A stretch of 64,000 bases of DNA from Caballeronia sp. M1242. Lineage in GTDB: Bacteria; Pseudomonadota; Gammaproteobacteria; Burkholderiales; Burkholderiaceae. The stretch lies in the NCBI RefSeq assembly GCF_017220215.1, contig NZ_CP071129.1:1612001-1676000 (forward strand). Direction: 5' to 3'. The notes under the pieces are model-generated. The model saw only the letters and a list, made by a program, of their open reading frames with translations, was not told the origin of the DNA and ran no database searches. Every line of letters begins with the position of its first letter. The first letter of the stretch is position 1. This document shows positions 8,610 to 18,821 of this stretch, one piece after another. The position numbers were made by a program, and so were the translations under genes.

Positions 8610-9923
8610 TTACAGGTCCAGCAGCAGACGGGCCGGATCTTCCAGCGCGTCCTTCATGGCGACGAGCGACAGCACGGCTTCGCGGCCGTCGATGATGCGG
8701 TGGTCGTACGACAGCGCGAGGTAGTTCATCGGGCGGATCACGATCTGGCCGTTTTCGACCACAGCGCGTTCCTTCGTCGCGTGCACGCCGAGAATGGCGG
8801 ACTGCGGCGGGTTGATGATCGGCGTCGAGAGCATGGAGCCGAACACGCCGCCATTCGAGATGGAGAACGTGCCGCCGGTCATTTCTTCGATCGACAGCTT
8901 GCCGTCGCGCGCCTTCGCGCCGAATTCGGCAATCTTCTTCTCGATGTCGGCGAGGCTCATCTGATCCGCGTTGCGCAGAATCGGCACCACCAGACCGCGC
9001 GGCGAACCGACCGCGATACCGATGTCGAAGTAGCCGTGATAAACGATGTCGTTACCGTCGATCGACGCGTTCACCAGCGGGAACTTCTTCAGCGCGTGCA
9101 CGGCGGCCTTCACGAAGAACGACATGAAGCCGAGCTTCACGCCGTGTTCCTTCTCGAAGCGGTCCTTGTACTTGTTGCGCAGGTCCATGACCGGCGCCAT
9201 GTTGACTTCGTTGAACGTCGTCAGAATGGCGTTGGTTTGCTGCGATTCGAGCAGACGCTCGGCGATACGCGCGCGCAGACGCGACATCGGCACGCGCTGT
9301 TCCGGGCGATCCTTCAGCCACTGGTCAGCCGATGCGGGCGCGTTGACTTGCGGCAGCGAAGGCTTCGCCGCCTTCGCGGGCGCAGCAGCCGGTGCCGGTG
9401 CCTTCGCGGCGGCGGGCGCACCGGCTTGCGCGGCGAGCGCGTCGCCCTTCGTGATACGGCCGTCGCGGCCCGAGCCCGACACCTGGTCGGCGGACACGCC
9501 CTTCTCGGCCAGAATCTTCGTCGCGGCGGGCGATGCCGCGCCGCCCGTGACCGAACCGCCGGTCGCCGAGGCGGTGGCTTGCGCGGTCGCCGACGACGAC
9601 GCCACGGCCGGCTCGGCTTGCGGCGCGGGCTTCACTTCGGCGTCGCCAGCGGCTGCGGCTGCGGGCGCTTCGCCTGCTTTCGCTTCCGTGTCGATCTTCG
9701 CGATGATCTCGTCAGCGGTGACGATATCGCCGTCATGCTTGATGACCTGCGCGAGCACGCCAGCCGACGGCGCGGGCACTTCGAGCACCACCTTGTCGGT
9801 TTCGATTTCGATCAGGATTTCGTCCTGGGCGACTGCCTCGCCCGGCTTCTTCTTCCATTGCAGCATGGTGGCTTCCGAGACCGACTCGGAAAGCTGGGGA
9901 ACCTTGACTTCTACGATAGTCAT
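8610..9923 (-). CDS. sucB: Dihydrolipoyllysine succinyltransferase (E2 of 2-oxoglutarate dehydrogenase)
   Basis: A 437-residue E2 core protein of 2-oxoglutarate dehydrogenase; it transfers succinyl from lipoate to CoA in the TCA cycle. Domains in order are a lipoyl domain with [12 protein letters not shown] (lipoyl Lys44), an Ala/Pro-rich linker, a peripheral subunit-binding domain ([19 protein letters not shown]), a second linker and the catalytic domain ending [16 protein letters not shown], with the catalytic His-Asp pair. It has one lipoyl domain, as usual for SucB. It is 82 bp downstream of sucA. Confidence 0.95.
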   Translation of the reverse strand: MTIVEVKVPQLSESVSEATMLQWKKKPGEAVAQDEILIEIETDKVVLEVPAPSAGVLAQVIKHDGDIVTADEIIAKIDTEAKAGEAPAAAAAGDAEVKPAPQAEPAVASSSATAQATASATGGSVTGGAASPAATKILAEKGVSADQVSGSGRDGRITKGDALAAQAGAPAAAKAPAPAAAPAKAAKPSLPQVNAPASADQWLKDRPEQRVPMSRLRARIAERLLESQQTNAILTTFNEVNMAPVMDLRNKYKDRFEKEHGVKLGFMSFFVKAAVHALKKFPLVNASIDGNDIVYHGYFDIGIAVGSPRGLVVPILRNADQMSLADIEKKIAEFGAKARDGKLSIEEMTGGTFSISNGGVFGSMLSTPIINPPQSAILGVHATKERAVVENGQIVIRPMNYLALSYDHRIIDGREAVLSLVAMKDALEDPARLLLDL

Positions 9924-9960
9924 TTCTGTATTGTCCTAATGCGTTCTGTGTGTACGAGCG

Positions 9961-9994
9961 TCGGAACCGGCGCGCTTGCCGCGCGCCGGTCCGA
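9961..9994 (-). repeat. Intercistronic hairpin, sucA/sucB
   Basis: Inverted repeat with arms ACCGGCGCGC and GCGCGCCGGT around TTGCC, extended by TCGG and CCGA. No T-run. It belongs to the set of hairpins that fill each gap of this operon. Confidence 0.6.
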
Positions 9995-10005
9995 TCAGGC
10001 AACGA

Positions 10006-12867
10006 TTACTTCGCGATGGTCTGCGCACCCTTCAGGCGGCCGAACGCGCCTTCAACCAGCGCCTTCTGCTGCTCGTAGTGCTTCGCGTAGTAGCCGACCG
10101 CAGGCGAGGCGGAAGCGGGACGGCCGCTATAGGCCAGCTTCATCCCTTCCTTCATGCCTTCACGCAGATGGTGCTCGATGTAGAACCAGGCACCCTGGTT
10201 CTGCGGCTCGTCCTGCACCCAGACCACTTCGGTCGCGTTTTCGTACTTCTTGAGTTCCGCGTCGAACTGCTTGTGCGCGAACGGATACAACTGCTCGATA
10301 CGCACGATGGCGATGTCGTTCGCCTTCGCTTCGCGGCGATGCGCGACGAGGTCGTAGTACACGCGGCCCGAGCAGCAGATCACGCGCTTGACCTTCTTCG
10401 CGTCGATGCTTTCGTCCACTTCGCCGATGACCGGCTGGAACGAGCCCTTCGCCAGTTCCGACAGGTCCGACACCGCTTCCTTGTGACGCAGCAGCGACTT
10501 CGGCGTGGCGATGATGAGCGGCTTGCGGAACAGGCGGATCATCTGACGGCGCAGCAGATGGAAGATCTGCGCCGGCGTCGTCGGCTGAACCACTTGCATG
10601 TTGTGGTCCGCGCACAGTTGCAGGAAACGCTCGATGCGCGCCGACGAGTGCTCCGGACCCTGGCCTTCGTAGCCGTGCGGCAGCATCATCGTGAGGCCGG
10701 AGACGCGGCCCCACTTCACTTCGCCCGACGAGATGAACTGGTCGATCACCACTTGCGCGCCGTTCACGAAGTCGCCGAACTGCGCTTCCCACGCGACGAA
10801 CGTGTTCGGTTCGGCGGTCGAATAGCCGTACTCGAAGCCGAGCACCGCCTCTTCCGACAGCACCGAGTCGATGACCGTGAACTTCGCCTGGTTGTCCGCG
10901 ATGTTCTGCAGCGGAATGTACGTGCCGTCGTTCCAGCGTTCACGGTTCTGATCGTGCAGCACCGCGTGGCGGTGCGTGAACGTGCCGCGGCCGGAGTCCT
11001 GGCCCGTCAGACGCACGGCATAGCCGGATGCCACCAGCGACGCGAACGCGAGATGCTCGCCCATGCCCCAGTCGAGCTTCGCTTCGCCACGGCCCATCGC
11101 GCGACGATCGTTGATCACGCGCTCGACGAGCGGATGCAGCTTGAAGTTCTCCGGAATCGTCGTGATGCGCTCAGCGAGACGCTTCAGTTCGGCGAGCGGC
11201 ACGGCGGTGTCGGCGGCGTCGGTCCACTTGCGGTTCAGGAACGGCACCCAGTCGACCGCGTACTTGCTCTTGTAGTTCGAGAGCACCGGGTCGATGGTGT
11301 GATGGCCTTCGTCCATCGCCTGACGGTACGCCTTCACGTAGTTGTCGGCGTCTTCGGCGGTGATCACGCCTTGCTGCACCAGCTTCTCGGCATACAGCGC
11401 GCGCGTGCCGGGATGCTTCGCGATGGTCTTGTACATCAGCGGCTGCGTGACCGCCGGCGTGTCCTGCTCGTTGTGGCCGAGCTTGCGGAAGCAGACGATG
11501 TCCACCACCACGTCCTTGTGGAACTTCATGCGGAAGTCGATCGCGAGCTGCGTGGCGAGTACGACCGCTTCGGGATCGTCGCCGTTCACGTGCAGCACCG
11601 GCGCCTCGATCATCTTGACGACGTCCGAGCAGTACAGCGTCGAGCGCGAATCGCGCGGGTCCGACGTCGTGAAACCGATCTGGTTGTTGATGACGATATG
11701 CAGCGTGCCGTGCGTGCCGTAGCCGCGCGTTTGCGCGAGGTTCAGCGTTTCCATCACGACGCCCTGGCCCGCGAAGGCCGCGTCGCCGTGAATCTGCACC
11801 GGCAGGACTTGCAGGCCTTCTTCATCGCCGCGGCGATCCATGCGCGCCTTCGCCGAGCCCTCGACCACCGGGTTGACGATTTCCAGGTGCGACGGGTTGA
11901 ACGCGAGCGACAGGTGAACCGGGCCGCCTTCCGTCGACACGTCCGACGAGAAACCCTTGTGGTACTTCACGTCGCCGGCCGGCAGGTCGTCCACGTGCTT
12001 GCCTTCGAATTCGGCGAAGAGGTCCGCCGGCATCTTGCCGAGCGTGTTGACCAGCACGTTCAGACGGCCACGGTGCGCCATGCCGATGACGATTTCCTGC
12101 ACGCCGTTCTTGCCCGCGTGACGCACGACTTCGTCCATCGACGCGATGAAGCTCTCGCCGCCTTCCAGCGAGAAACGCTTCTGGCCGACGTACTTGGTGT
12201 GCAGGAAACGCTCGAGGCCTTCGGCGGCCGTCAGGCGGTTAAGAATGTGCTTTTTCTTGTCGTTCGAGAAGTTCGGCGTCGAGCGGATGGACTCGAGACG
12301 CTCCTTCCACCAGCGCTTCTGTTCCGGATCGCTGATATACATGTACTCGGCGCCGATCGTGCCGCAGTACGTGTCACGCAATGCCTTGACGATCTCGCGC
12401 AGCGTTGCGCGCTCGAAACCGAAATACAGGTTCGTGGCGCTGAACGTCTGGTCCATGTCGGCTTCGGTGAAGTCGTAGAACGCAGGTTCGAGTTCGGGAA
12501 TATGCGGACGCTCGCGGCGCTTGAGCGGATCGAGGTTGGCCCATTGCGAGCCGAGGAAGCGATACGCGCCGATGAGGGACTGAACGTAGACTTGCTTTCG
12601 CGCGGTAGCGAGATCTTCGGTGGCGCCTTCGCGCTGAACGAAGCCGTTGGACTTCGCGCGCTGGGCAAACGACTCGACGATCGGGCCGTGGGCCACGTCG
12701 TTGTGGTTCGTGCCGTCCGACGCGGGCACGTTCTGCAACGCGTCGAAATAGGCTCGCCAGGTCTCGGGCACTGACGCGGGATTATCGAGATATGCCTCGT
12801 ACAACTCTTCGACGTACGGAGCATTACCGCCGAACAGATAAGAGTTCGACTGGAATTGCTTCATCAT
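10006..12867 (-). CDS. sucA: 2-oxoglutarate dehydrogenase E1 component
   Basis: A 953-residue thiamine-diphosphate enzyme that decarboxylates 2-oxoglutarate and succinylates the lipoyl arm of SucB. It has the E1 N terminus (QSNSYLFGGNAPYVEELYEA), the GMAHRGRLNVLVN segment of the cofactor domain, and the C-terminal transketolase-like half with GFEYGYSTAEPN and EAQFGDFVNGAQ. The length is typical. Two ATG codons begin the frame (MMKQF), with AAAGGTGAG upstream. It is the first gene of the operon sucA-sucB-lpd-(zapE). Confidence 0.95.
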   Translation of the reverse strand: MMKQFQSNSYLFGGNAPYVEELYEAYLDNPASVPETWRAYFDALQNVPASDGTNHNDVAHGPIVESFAQRAKSNGFVQREGATEDLATARKQVYVQSLIGAYRFLGSQWANLDPLKRRERPHIPELEPAFYDFTEADMDQTFSATNLYFGFERATLREIVKALRDTYCGTIGAEYMYISDPEQKRWWKERLESIRSTPNFSNDKKKHILNRLTAAEGLERFLHTKYVGQKRFSLEGGESFIASMDEVVRHAGKNGVQEIVIGMAHRGRLNVLVNTLGKMPADLFAEFEGKHVDDLPAGDVKYHKGFSSDVSTEGGPVHLSLAFNPSHLEIVNPVVEGSAKARMDRRGDEEGLQVLPVQIHGDAAFAGQGVVMETLNLAQTRGYGTHGTLHIVINNQIGFTTSDPRDSRSTLYCSDVVKMIEAPVLHVNGDDPEAVVLATQLAIDFRMKFHKDVVVDIVCFRKLGHNEQDTPAVTQPLMYKTIAKHPGTRALYAEKLVQQGVITAEDADNYVKAYRQAMDEGHHTIDPVLSNYKSKYAVDWVPFLNRKWTDAADTAVPLAELKRLAERITTIPENFKLHPLVERVINDRRAMGRGEAKLDWGMGEHLAFASLVASGYAVRLTGQDSGRGTFTHRHAVLHDQNRERWNDGTYIPLQNIADNQAKFTVIDSVLSEEAVLGFEYGYSTAEPNTFVAWEAQFGDFVNGAQVVIDQFISSGEVKWGRVSGLTMMLPHGYEGQGPEHSSARIERFLQLCADHNMQVVQPTTPAQIFHLLRRQMIRLFRKPLIIATPKSLLRHKEAVSDLSELAKGSFQPVIGEVDESIDAKKVKRVICCSGRVYYDLVAHRREAKANDIAIVRIEQLYPFAHKQFDAELKKYENATEVVWVQDEPQNQGAWFYIEHHLREGMKEGMKLAYSGRPASASPAVGYYAKHYEQQKALVEGAFGRLKGAQTIAK

Positions 12868-13222
12868 TTTACGCTCACCTTTCTTCGAGTTTCTCGAGGA
12901 AGTGCGGGTTACAAAACCTTCCGCGACACGGCCTGACCGTTTAGCGGATTGCGCGAATCAAGTCTGCTTGGAAGGACCTAAAAAGCGACAGCTAATCCGA
13001 ATAGCATAGCACACATGCATTCGTCATATGACCGGACGTCGCACCGTTGCGTACGCATTCGCCCTTCTGCAACGGGCATGTGCGGGCGTTTCCGGTCGAT
13101 GCAAGAGCGACAGTCATGCGTCATTGTCGGCCTCGGTTGGCGATTCTTTAATGCATGCGGCCAAGCATCGAATGCAAAAAGCCGCCCGAAGGCGGCTTTT
13201 TGACGGCAACGTCGGAGACGAT
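12868..13222. other. Intergenic region sucA / typA
   Basis: This 355-bp gap holds the leader of sucA (minus strand) and, near 13176-13201, the terminator of typA. I could not pick one convincing -35/-10 pair for sucA; TATGCT-like hexamers around 13000-13010 on the minus strand are only candidates. No gene is supported here. Confidence 0.5.
13176..13201 (-). terminator. Intrinsic terminator after typA
   Basis: Read on the minus strand: arms AAAAAGCCGCC and GGCGGCTTTTT around a TTCG loop, ending in a T-run. It lies 22 bp past the typA stop. Confidence 0.9.
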
Positions 13223-15046
13223 TTACTCCGCCGATTCGCGGCTCGCGCGACGACGCTCGTGCTCTTTCAGATGACGCTTGCGCAGGCGAATGGACTGCGG
13301 CGTCACTTCGACGAGTTCGTCGTCGTCGATAAATTCGACCGCGTATTCCAGCGAAAGCTGGATCGGCGGCACGAGGCGCACGGCTTCGTCGGTGCCCGAG
13401 GCACGCACGTTGGTCAGCTGCTTGCCCTTGATCGGATTCACGACGAGGTCGTTGTCGCGGCTGTGAATGCCGATGATCATGCCTTCATAGAGCGCATCGC
13501 CCGGCGACACGAACATGCGGCCGCGATCCTGCAGCTTCCACAGCGCGTAGGCGACAGCCGCGCCGTCGTCCTGCGAGATCAGTACGCCGTTGCGGCGCTC
13601 GCCAACCGAGCCTTCCTTGACGGGCGCATACGAATCGAACGTATGGCTCATCAGGCCCGTGCCGCGCGTAAGCGTCAGGAACTCGCTCTGGAAGCCGATC
13701 AGACCGCGCGCCGAAATCTTGTATTCGAGGCGCGTGCGGCCGCGGCCGTCGGACGTCATGTCGAGCATTTCGCCCTTGCGACGGCCGAGCTCTTCCATCA
13801 CGCCACCCTGATGCTGGTCTTCGATATCGACCGTCAGGTTTTCATACGGCTCGCACTTCACGCCGTCGATTTCCTGCAGCACGACGCGCGGACGCGACAC
13901 GGCAAGCTCGTAGCCTTCACGGCGCATGTTCTCGACGAGAATCGTCAGATGCAGTTCGCCGCGACCCGAGACTTCGAACGTGGTTTCGTCGCCGGTATCT
14001 TTCACGCGCAGCGCGACGTTGTGGTTCAGCTCCTTCGTGAGGCGGTCGCGAATCTGGCGGCTCGTCACGAACTTGCCTTCCTTGCCCGCGAGCGGCGACG
14101 AGTTCACGAGGAAGTTCATCGTGAGCGTCGGCTCGTCGACGGTGATCATCGGCAGCGCCTCGGGATTTTCCGGCGAGCAGATGGTCACGCCGATGCCGAT
14201 CTCCTCGATGCCGTTGATCAGCACGATATCGCCGGCCTGCGCTTCCTCGACTTGCACGCGCTCCAGGCCGTGGAACGACAGCACCTGATTGATCTTGCGG
14301 TTGAGGATCGCGCCGTCCGGACCCGAGCGCACCGCGACCTGCATGCCGGGGCGAATGCGCCCGCGCGCGATGCGGCCCACGCCGATACGGCCGACGTACG
14401 TGTTGTAGTCGAGCGAGGTGATCTGAAGCTGCAGCGGGCCGTCCGGATCGGCCGGGCGCACCGGCACGTGTTCGAGGATGGCTTCGAAGAGCGGACGCAT
14501 GGTGCCTTCGCGCGTGTCCGGATCGAGGCTCGCGTAGCCGTTCAGGCCCGACGCGTAGACGACCGGAAAGTCGAGCTGTTCTTCGGTGGCGCCGAGCTTG
14601 TCGAAAAGATCGAACGTCTGGTTGATCACCCAGTCGATGCGCGCGCCCGGACGGTCCACCTTGTTGATCACGACGATCGGCTTGAGACCGAGCGCCAGCG
14701 CTTTCTTCGTGACAAAGCGCGTTTGCGGCATCGGGCCTTCGACGGCATCGACGAGCAGCAGCACGGAATCGACCATCGACAGCACGCGCTCCACTTCGCC
14801 GCCGAAGTCGGCGTGTCCCGGCGTGTCGACGATATTGATGTGCGTGCCTTCGTATTCGACCGCGCAGTTCTTCGCGAGAATCGTGATGCCGCGTTCCTTT
14901 TCGATGTCGTTCGAGTCCATGACGCGCTCGGCGACTTGTTGATTTTCCCGGAACGTGCCCGACTGACGGAGCAACTGGTCGACGAGCGTGGTCTTGCCGT
15001 GGTCGACGTGGGCAATGATGGCGATATTGCGGAGGGCGCGAGTCAT
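13223..15046 (-). CDS. typA: Ribosome-associated GTPase TypA/BipA
   Basis: A 607-residue translational GTPase related to EF-G and LepA that binds 70S ribosomes and aids assembly and stress adaptation. The G domain shows [15 protein letters not shown] (P-loop), RGITILAKN (switch I), [12 protein letters not shown] (G3) and NKVDRPGAR (G4). The C-terminal unique domain ends in the conserved [12 protein letters not shown]. The frame is open 14 codons upstream, but [18 protein letters not shown] is the family N terminus, so the ATG at 15046 is chosen. Monocistronic. Confidence 0.95.
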   Translation of the reverse strand: MTRALRNIAIIAHVDHGKTTLVDQLLRQSGTFRENQQVAERVMDSNDIEKERGITILAKNCAVEYEGTHINIVDTPGHADFGGEVERVLSMVDSVLLLVDAVEGPMPQTRFVTKKALALGLKPIVVINKVDRPGARIDWVINQTFDLFDKLGATEEQLDFPVVYASGLNGYASLDPDTREGTMRPLFEAILEHVPVRPADPDGPLQLQITSLDYNTYVGRIGVGRIARGRIRPGMQVAVRSGPDGAILNRKINQVLSFHGLERVQVEEAQAGDIVLINGIEEIGIGVTICSPENPEALPMITVDEPTLTMNFLVNSSPLAGKEGKFVTSRQIRDRLTKELNHNVALRVKDTGDETTFEVSGRGELHLTILVENMRREGYELAVSRPRVVLQEIDGVKCEPYENLTVDIEDQHQGGVMEELGRRKGEMLDMTSDGRGRTRLEYKISARGLIGFQSEFLTLTRGTGLMSHTFDSYAPVKEGSVGERRNGVLISQDDGAAVAYALWKLQDRGRMFVSPGDALYEGMIIGIHSRDNDLVVNPIKGKQLTNVRASGTDEAVRLVPPIQLSLEYAVEFIDDDELVEVTPQSIRLRKRHLKEHERRRASRESAE

Positions 15047-15371
15047 AAGAGTATCTTGGTTGTGCGCCGTCGGAGCGAGGGCCGCCAAGCAGAACGCTCA
15101 ATGGCTGATGGCTCGGCAGACCCTCGGATAAGCGTCACGTCACGCTTTCGATTTGCGTGACTGCTGTGTGACTGCCTGGAATGACTCTTCGGGCCCGGCG
15201 CGGTGAGAACCGAAAATTATAGCACGCGCACGTGTCAGCATCGAGCTGCGTCTACAAAGCACTGCGCTCCCGCGCCGATTGTTAAGCATTCTCAGAAAAG
15301 ACTGTTGCAGAGGCGGATTGACGCCCCTATAATCCTGCCTAGTCAACTATTGCACTCGCACAAAATTTTTC
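15047..15371. other. Divergent control region typA / marR
   Basis: This 325-bp gap separates two divergent genes. It contains a good plus-strand promoter for marR (15305-15333). I see no gene and no clear minus-strand promoter consensus for typA. Confidence 0.6.
15305..15333 (+). promoter_or_regulatory. Sigma-70 promoter of the marR-efflux operon
   Basis: -35 TTGCAG (15305-15310) and perfect -10 TATAAT (15328-15333), 17-bp spacer. Just downstream, TAGT-CA-ACTA (15340-15349) is a short inverted repeat lying at the expected transcription start, a plausible but unproven site for autorepression by MarR. Confidence 0.75.
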
Positions 15372-15884
15372 ATGAGCGACGCTCCGAAACCCACGGCGAT
15401 CGACAACTACGTGTTGAGCGAAAGCGTCGGCTATTTGCTGAGCCGCGTGCGCTCGACGCTGTGGAACATGGTGACGCAGCACACCACGTCCGAACTCGGC
15501 ATCACGAGCACGCAGGCGAGCATCGTCTTCATGCTGGCGGTCGGCAAGTGCCTGACGGCGGCGGATATAGCGCGGGAATACGGCATTGACGCGAGCGCGG
15601 TCACGCGCCTCATCGACCGTCTGGAAAAGCGCGGCCTGCTCTCGCGGGTGCGCAGCGAGGAAGACCGGCGCGTCGTGCGGCTCGCGCTCACAGCCGACGG
15701 CCGCGCGATGGCGGAGAAGGTGCCGGCCATCTTCACGCGTGTGCTGGATGCGTTGCTTGCGGGCTTCACGCCCGAGGAAGTCGGCTTTCTGAAGAGCATG
15801 CTCCGCCGCATTCTCGCTAATACGTGCGATCCTGCCGCGTGTCCCGCAGGCGGCAATGATAAGCCTGGTATGCCATTGCGCTGA
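15372..15884 (+). CDS. MarR-family transcriptional regulator
   Basis: A 170-residue winged-helix repressor. The central domain has the MarR layout: TSTQASIVFMLAVG, the recognition helix region IDASAVTRLIDRLEKRGL and the wing RSEEDRRVVRLALT. The tail after residue 150 carries CDPAACPAGG, two cysteines that could be redox or ligand sensitive (inference). It is the first gene of a set with an outer-membrane factor, a membrane-fusion protein and a DHA2 pump, so it most likely represses that efflux system and responds to one of its substrates. Confidence 0.88.
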   Translation: MSDAPKPTAIDNYVLSESVGYLLSRVRSTLWNMVTQHTTSELGITSTQASIVFMLAVGKCLTAADIAREYGIDASAVTRLIDRLEKRGLLSRVRSEEDRRVVRLALTADGRAMAEKVPAIFTRVLDALLAGFTPEEVGFLKSMLRRILANTCDPAACPAGGNDKPGMPLR

Positions 15885-15970
15885 CAAGCAAATGGACCGG
15901 GGAATCCAGCTTGACCACCCAAGAATTGATTGCAACGTCCATCTTTAACACTCATCTCAAGAGACGAGCG

Positions 15971-17494
15971 ATGAAACACCTTTCCTTGTCCGCGTGCAGG
16001 CCGAAAAGCGCGCTGCGCGGCGCGAAGAGCGCCGTGGCGGCCGCCGTGGCCGCGCTCGCGGTCGCCGGCTGCGCGAATTACGCGGGCATCTCGAGCGACA
16101 AGCAGATCACCACGCCCGACGCCTTGCAGTCGACTGAGAGCGTGCCGGGGCAAGGCGGCCAGTGGCCGAATCTCGACTGGGCGAAGCAGTTCGGCGATCC
16201 GCAGTTGCCGCAACTGATCGACGAAGCCGTCGCGGACAATCCGAGCATCGCGCAGGCTCAGGCGCGCATCGCGAAGGCATCGTCGTATATCGAAAGCTCG
16301 CGCTCGACGCTCTATCCGCACGTGAACGCCCAGTATTCATGGACGCGCGAGCTCTATTCGGGCAACGCGCTCTTTCCGCCGCCGTACGGCGGCACCTGGT
16401 TCAGCGAGAACAACGTGCTCGCCAGCGCGTCGTGGGACCTGGACCTGTGGGGAAAGAACCGCTCGCGGCTGAACATGGCCGTCTCGCAGCAGAAGGCAGC
16501 CGAGGCGGACATGCAGCAGGCGCGCGTGACGCTCGCGGCGTCCGTGGCGCGCACGTATAACCAGCTCGCCCTGCTCTACGCGCTGCGCGACGTCACGCAG
16601 CGGGAGATCGCCAATCGCCAGGACGTCGGCCGCATCACGAGCGGACGCGTGACCGCGGGCCTCGATACGAACGTCGAACGCCGCACGGCCGAAGGCAACG
16701 TGGCGACGAGCCAGACGAACCTGAGCGAACTCGACGGGCAGATCCAGTCGGTGCGCTATCAATTGGCGGCGCTGCTCGGCAAGGGCCCGGACCGCGGCTT
16801 GCAGATCGCCAATCCGGTGATCGATCCCAACGTCAACGTGACGCTGCCGGACAACGTGCCGGCCGACCTCATCTCGCGCCGCCCGGACATCGTCGCGGCG
16901 CGCTGGCAGGTCGAAGCGGCCACGCATGACATCGCGGAGGCGAAGGCCGAGTTCTTCCCCGACATCAATCTCGCGGCGAGTTTCGGTTTCGACGCGTTCG
17001 GCTGGAGCCGCTTCCTGATGGCGAGCAGCCGGCAGATTCAGGCGGGACCGGCCATTCACCTGCCGATCTTCGACGCCGGCGCGCTGCGCGCGCAGCTCAA
17101 AGGCCGTTACGCCGATTTCGACAATGTCGTCGCCAACTACAATCAGACGCTCGTGAACGCGCTGAACGACGTAGCGACCAACATCTCGTCGATCCGCTCG
17201 CTCGACAGGCAAATGGCCGACGCGCAACGCGCGCTCGCTGCTGCGACCAGCGCCTATCAGTTGGCGGTGATCCGCTACAAGGCCGGCCTCTCGCCGCAAC
17301 TGCAAGTGCTCACGGCGGACGAAAACCGCCTCGCCAACGAGCAGACGGTGACGAACCTGCGCCTGAAGCGCTCGGATCTGCAAATCGCGCTGATTCGTTC
17401 GCTCGGCGGCGGTTTCGACGCCACGAGCACGAATCTCGCCATCGACGGCAGCGGGCAACGGCAGGCTGCAGACCAAGCCGCGCCGTCGCACTGA
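15971..17494 (+). CDS. NodT-family outer-membrane efflux lipoprotein (TolC-like)
   Basis: A 507-residue outer-membrane factor of a tripartite efflux pump. The signal peptide ends in a lipobox (AVAGC, lipidated Cys34). It has two TolC-type repeats, with PHVNAQYSWTRE in the first and FFPDINLAASFGFDAFG in the second, plus the typical LISRRPDIVAARWQVEAA. The frame opens at a TTG at 15911, but the ATG at 15971 begins the signal peptide and is chosen. It lies 86 bp after marR and 52 bp before the fusion protein. Confidence 0.92.
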   Translation: MKHLSLSACRPKSALRGAKSAVAAAVAALAVAGCANYAGISSDKQITTPDALQSTESVPGQGGQWPNLDWAKQFGDPQLPQLIDEAVADNPSIAQAQARIAKASSYIESSRSTLYPHVNAQYSWTRELYSGNALFPPPYGGTWFSENNVLASASWDLDLWGKNRSRLNMAVSQQKAAEADMQQARVTLAASVARTYNQLALLYALRDVTQREIANRQDVGRITSGRVTAGLDTNVERRTAEGNVATSQTNLSELDGQIQSVRYQLAALLGKGPDRGLQIANPVIDPNVNVTLPDNVPADLISRRPDIVAARWQVEAATHDIAEAKAEFFPDINLAASFGFDAFGWSRFLMASSRQIQAGPAIHLPIFDAGALRAQLKGRYADFDNVVANYNQTLVNALNDVATNISSIRSLDRQMADAQRALAAATSAYQLAVIRYKAGLSPQLQVLTADENRLANEQTVTNLRLKRSDLQIALIRSLGGGFDATSTNLAIDGSGQRQAADQAAPSH

Positions 17495-17546
17495 GCGACT
17501 CAAAAGAACACGCATCAAGACCAATACGGAATTTTCGGAGCCCTTC

Positions 17547-18797
17547 ATGAGCGACCCTCAACAAACCGCCGCCGCGCCCGCACCGAAGCAGAGCAGTGGC
17601 AAGCGCCGCATGCTGATGACGCTGATCGTTCTCGTCATTCTCATCGCCGCCATCGCATACGGCCTGTACTACTTCCTCGTCGCCCGCTTCCACGAGTCGA
17701 CGGACGACGCGTACGTCAACGGAAACGTCGTGCAGATCACGCCGCAAGTGGTCGGCACCGTGGTGTCCGTGAACGCCGACGACACGCAGACCGTGAAGGT
17801 CGGCGATCCGCTCGTCGCGCTCGATCCGGCGGATTCCAAAGTCGCGCTCGATCAGGCGGAAGCGAATCTCGCGCAGACGGTGCGGCAGGTCCGCACGTTC
17901 TTCGTCAACAACAACCAGTACGAAGCGCAAGTCGCGCTGCGCAAGTCGGACTTGTCCCGCGCGCAAGACGACCTGCGCCGCCGCCTGACGGTTGCGCAGA
18001 CGGGCGCGGTGTCGCAGGAAGAAATCTCGCACGCACGCGACGCCGTGCGCAGCGCGCAGGCCGCGCTCGACGCCGCCCAGCAGGAACTGGCCTCGAACCG
18101 GTCGCTGACGGCGAACACGACTATCGCGGACCATCCGAACGTGCTCGCCGCTGCCGCCAAGGTGCGCGACTCGTACATCAACTACGCGCGCAACACGTTG
18201 CCCGCGCCGGTCACGGGCTACGTCGCGAAGCGTTCGGTGCAGGTCGGCCAGCGCGTCGCGCCGGGCAATCCGCTGATGGCCATCGTGCCGCTTAACGGCG
18301 TGTGGGTCGACGCGAACTTCAAGGAAGTGCAGCTCAAGCACATGCGCATCGGCCAGCCGGTCGAACTGACGGCCGATCTGTACGGCTCGGGCGTCGTGTT
18401 CCACGGCAAGGTCATCGGCTTCTCGGCCGGCACGGGTTCGGCGTTCTCGCTGCTGCCCGCGCAGAACGCGACCGGCAACTGGATCAAGGTCGTGCAGCGC
18501 CTGCCGGTGCGTATCGAACTCGATCCGAAGGAACTGGAGCAGCATCCGCTGCGCATCGGTTTGTCGATGAACGTCGACGTCACGATCAAGGACGAGCAAG
18601 GCGGCCAGCTGGGCAACGTGCCGAACACCGTCTATCAGACGAACGTGTTCGACAAGTACGGCGCCCAGGCCGACGCGGAAATCGCGCGCATCATCCAGCA
18701 GAACGCGGGCGGCGGCGCGGGTACGCAAGGCACGGGCTCGCCCGCGGCTTCGCGCGGCAACGCGACGAAGTCCGCGTCGGCCGCCAAGCTGATGTAA
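17547..18797 (+). CDS. EmrA/HlyD-type membrane fusion protein
   Basis: A 416-residue periplasmic adaptor linking the inner-membrane pump to the outer-membrane factor. One membrane anchor spans about residues 22-45, followed by the EmrA signature STDDAYVNGNVVQITPQV, a lipoyl-like half, an alpha-helical hairpin (residues about 100-200), then the second lipoyl half (APVTGYVAKRSVQVGQRV) and beta-barrel. The C-terminal tail is Gly/Ala/Ser-rich. AGC-rich codon use matches its neighbours. It is 24 bp upstream of the pump gene. Confidence 0.92.
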   Translation: MSDPQQTAAAPAPKQSSGKRRMLMTLIVLVILIAAIAYGLYYFLVARFHESTDDAYVNGNVVQITPQVVGTVVSVNADDTQTVKVGDPLVALDPADSKVALDQAEANLAQTVRQVRTFFVNNNQYEAQVALRKSDLSRAQDDLRRRLTVAQTGAVSQEEISHARDAVRSAQAALDAAQQELASNRSLTANTTIADHPNVLAAAAKVRDSYINYARNTLPAPVTGYVAKRSVQVGQRVAPGNPLMAIVPLNGVWVDANFKEVQLKHMRIGQPVELTADLYGSGVVFHGKVIGFSAGTGSAFSLLPAQNATGNWIKVVQRLPVRIELDPKELEQHPLRIGLSMNVDVTIKDEQGGQLGNVPNTVYQTNVFDKYGAQADAEIARIIQQNAGGGAGTQGTGSPAASRGNATKSASAAKLM

Positions 18798-18821
18798 GCG
18801 GCCGCTTCGCGGAACCAACAC

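Noticed and set aside
9976..12774. A 932-codon open frame on the plus strand opposite sucA
   Set aside because: It is the exact antisense of a highly conserved gene, has extreme His/Arg composition and no family pattern. High GC suppresses stop codons in antisense frames; the same applies to 22024-25062 opposite infB, 8604-10253 opposite sucB and 17310-19604 opposite the efflux genes.
15316..15333. TTGACG next to TATAAT ahead of marR as a -35/-10 pair
   Set aside because: The two hexamers are separated by only a few bases. TTGCAG at 15305 gives the correct 17-bp spacing instead.
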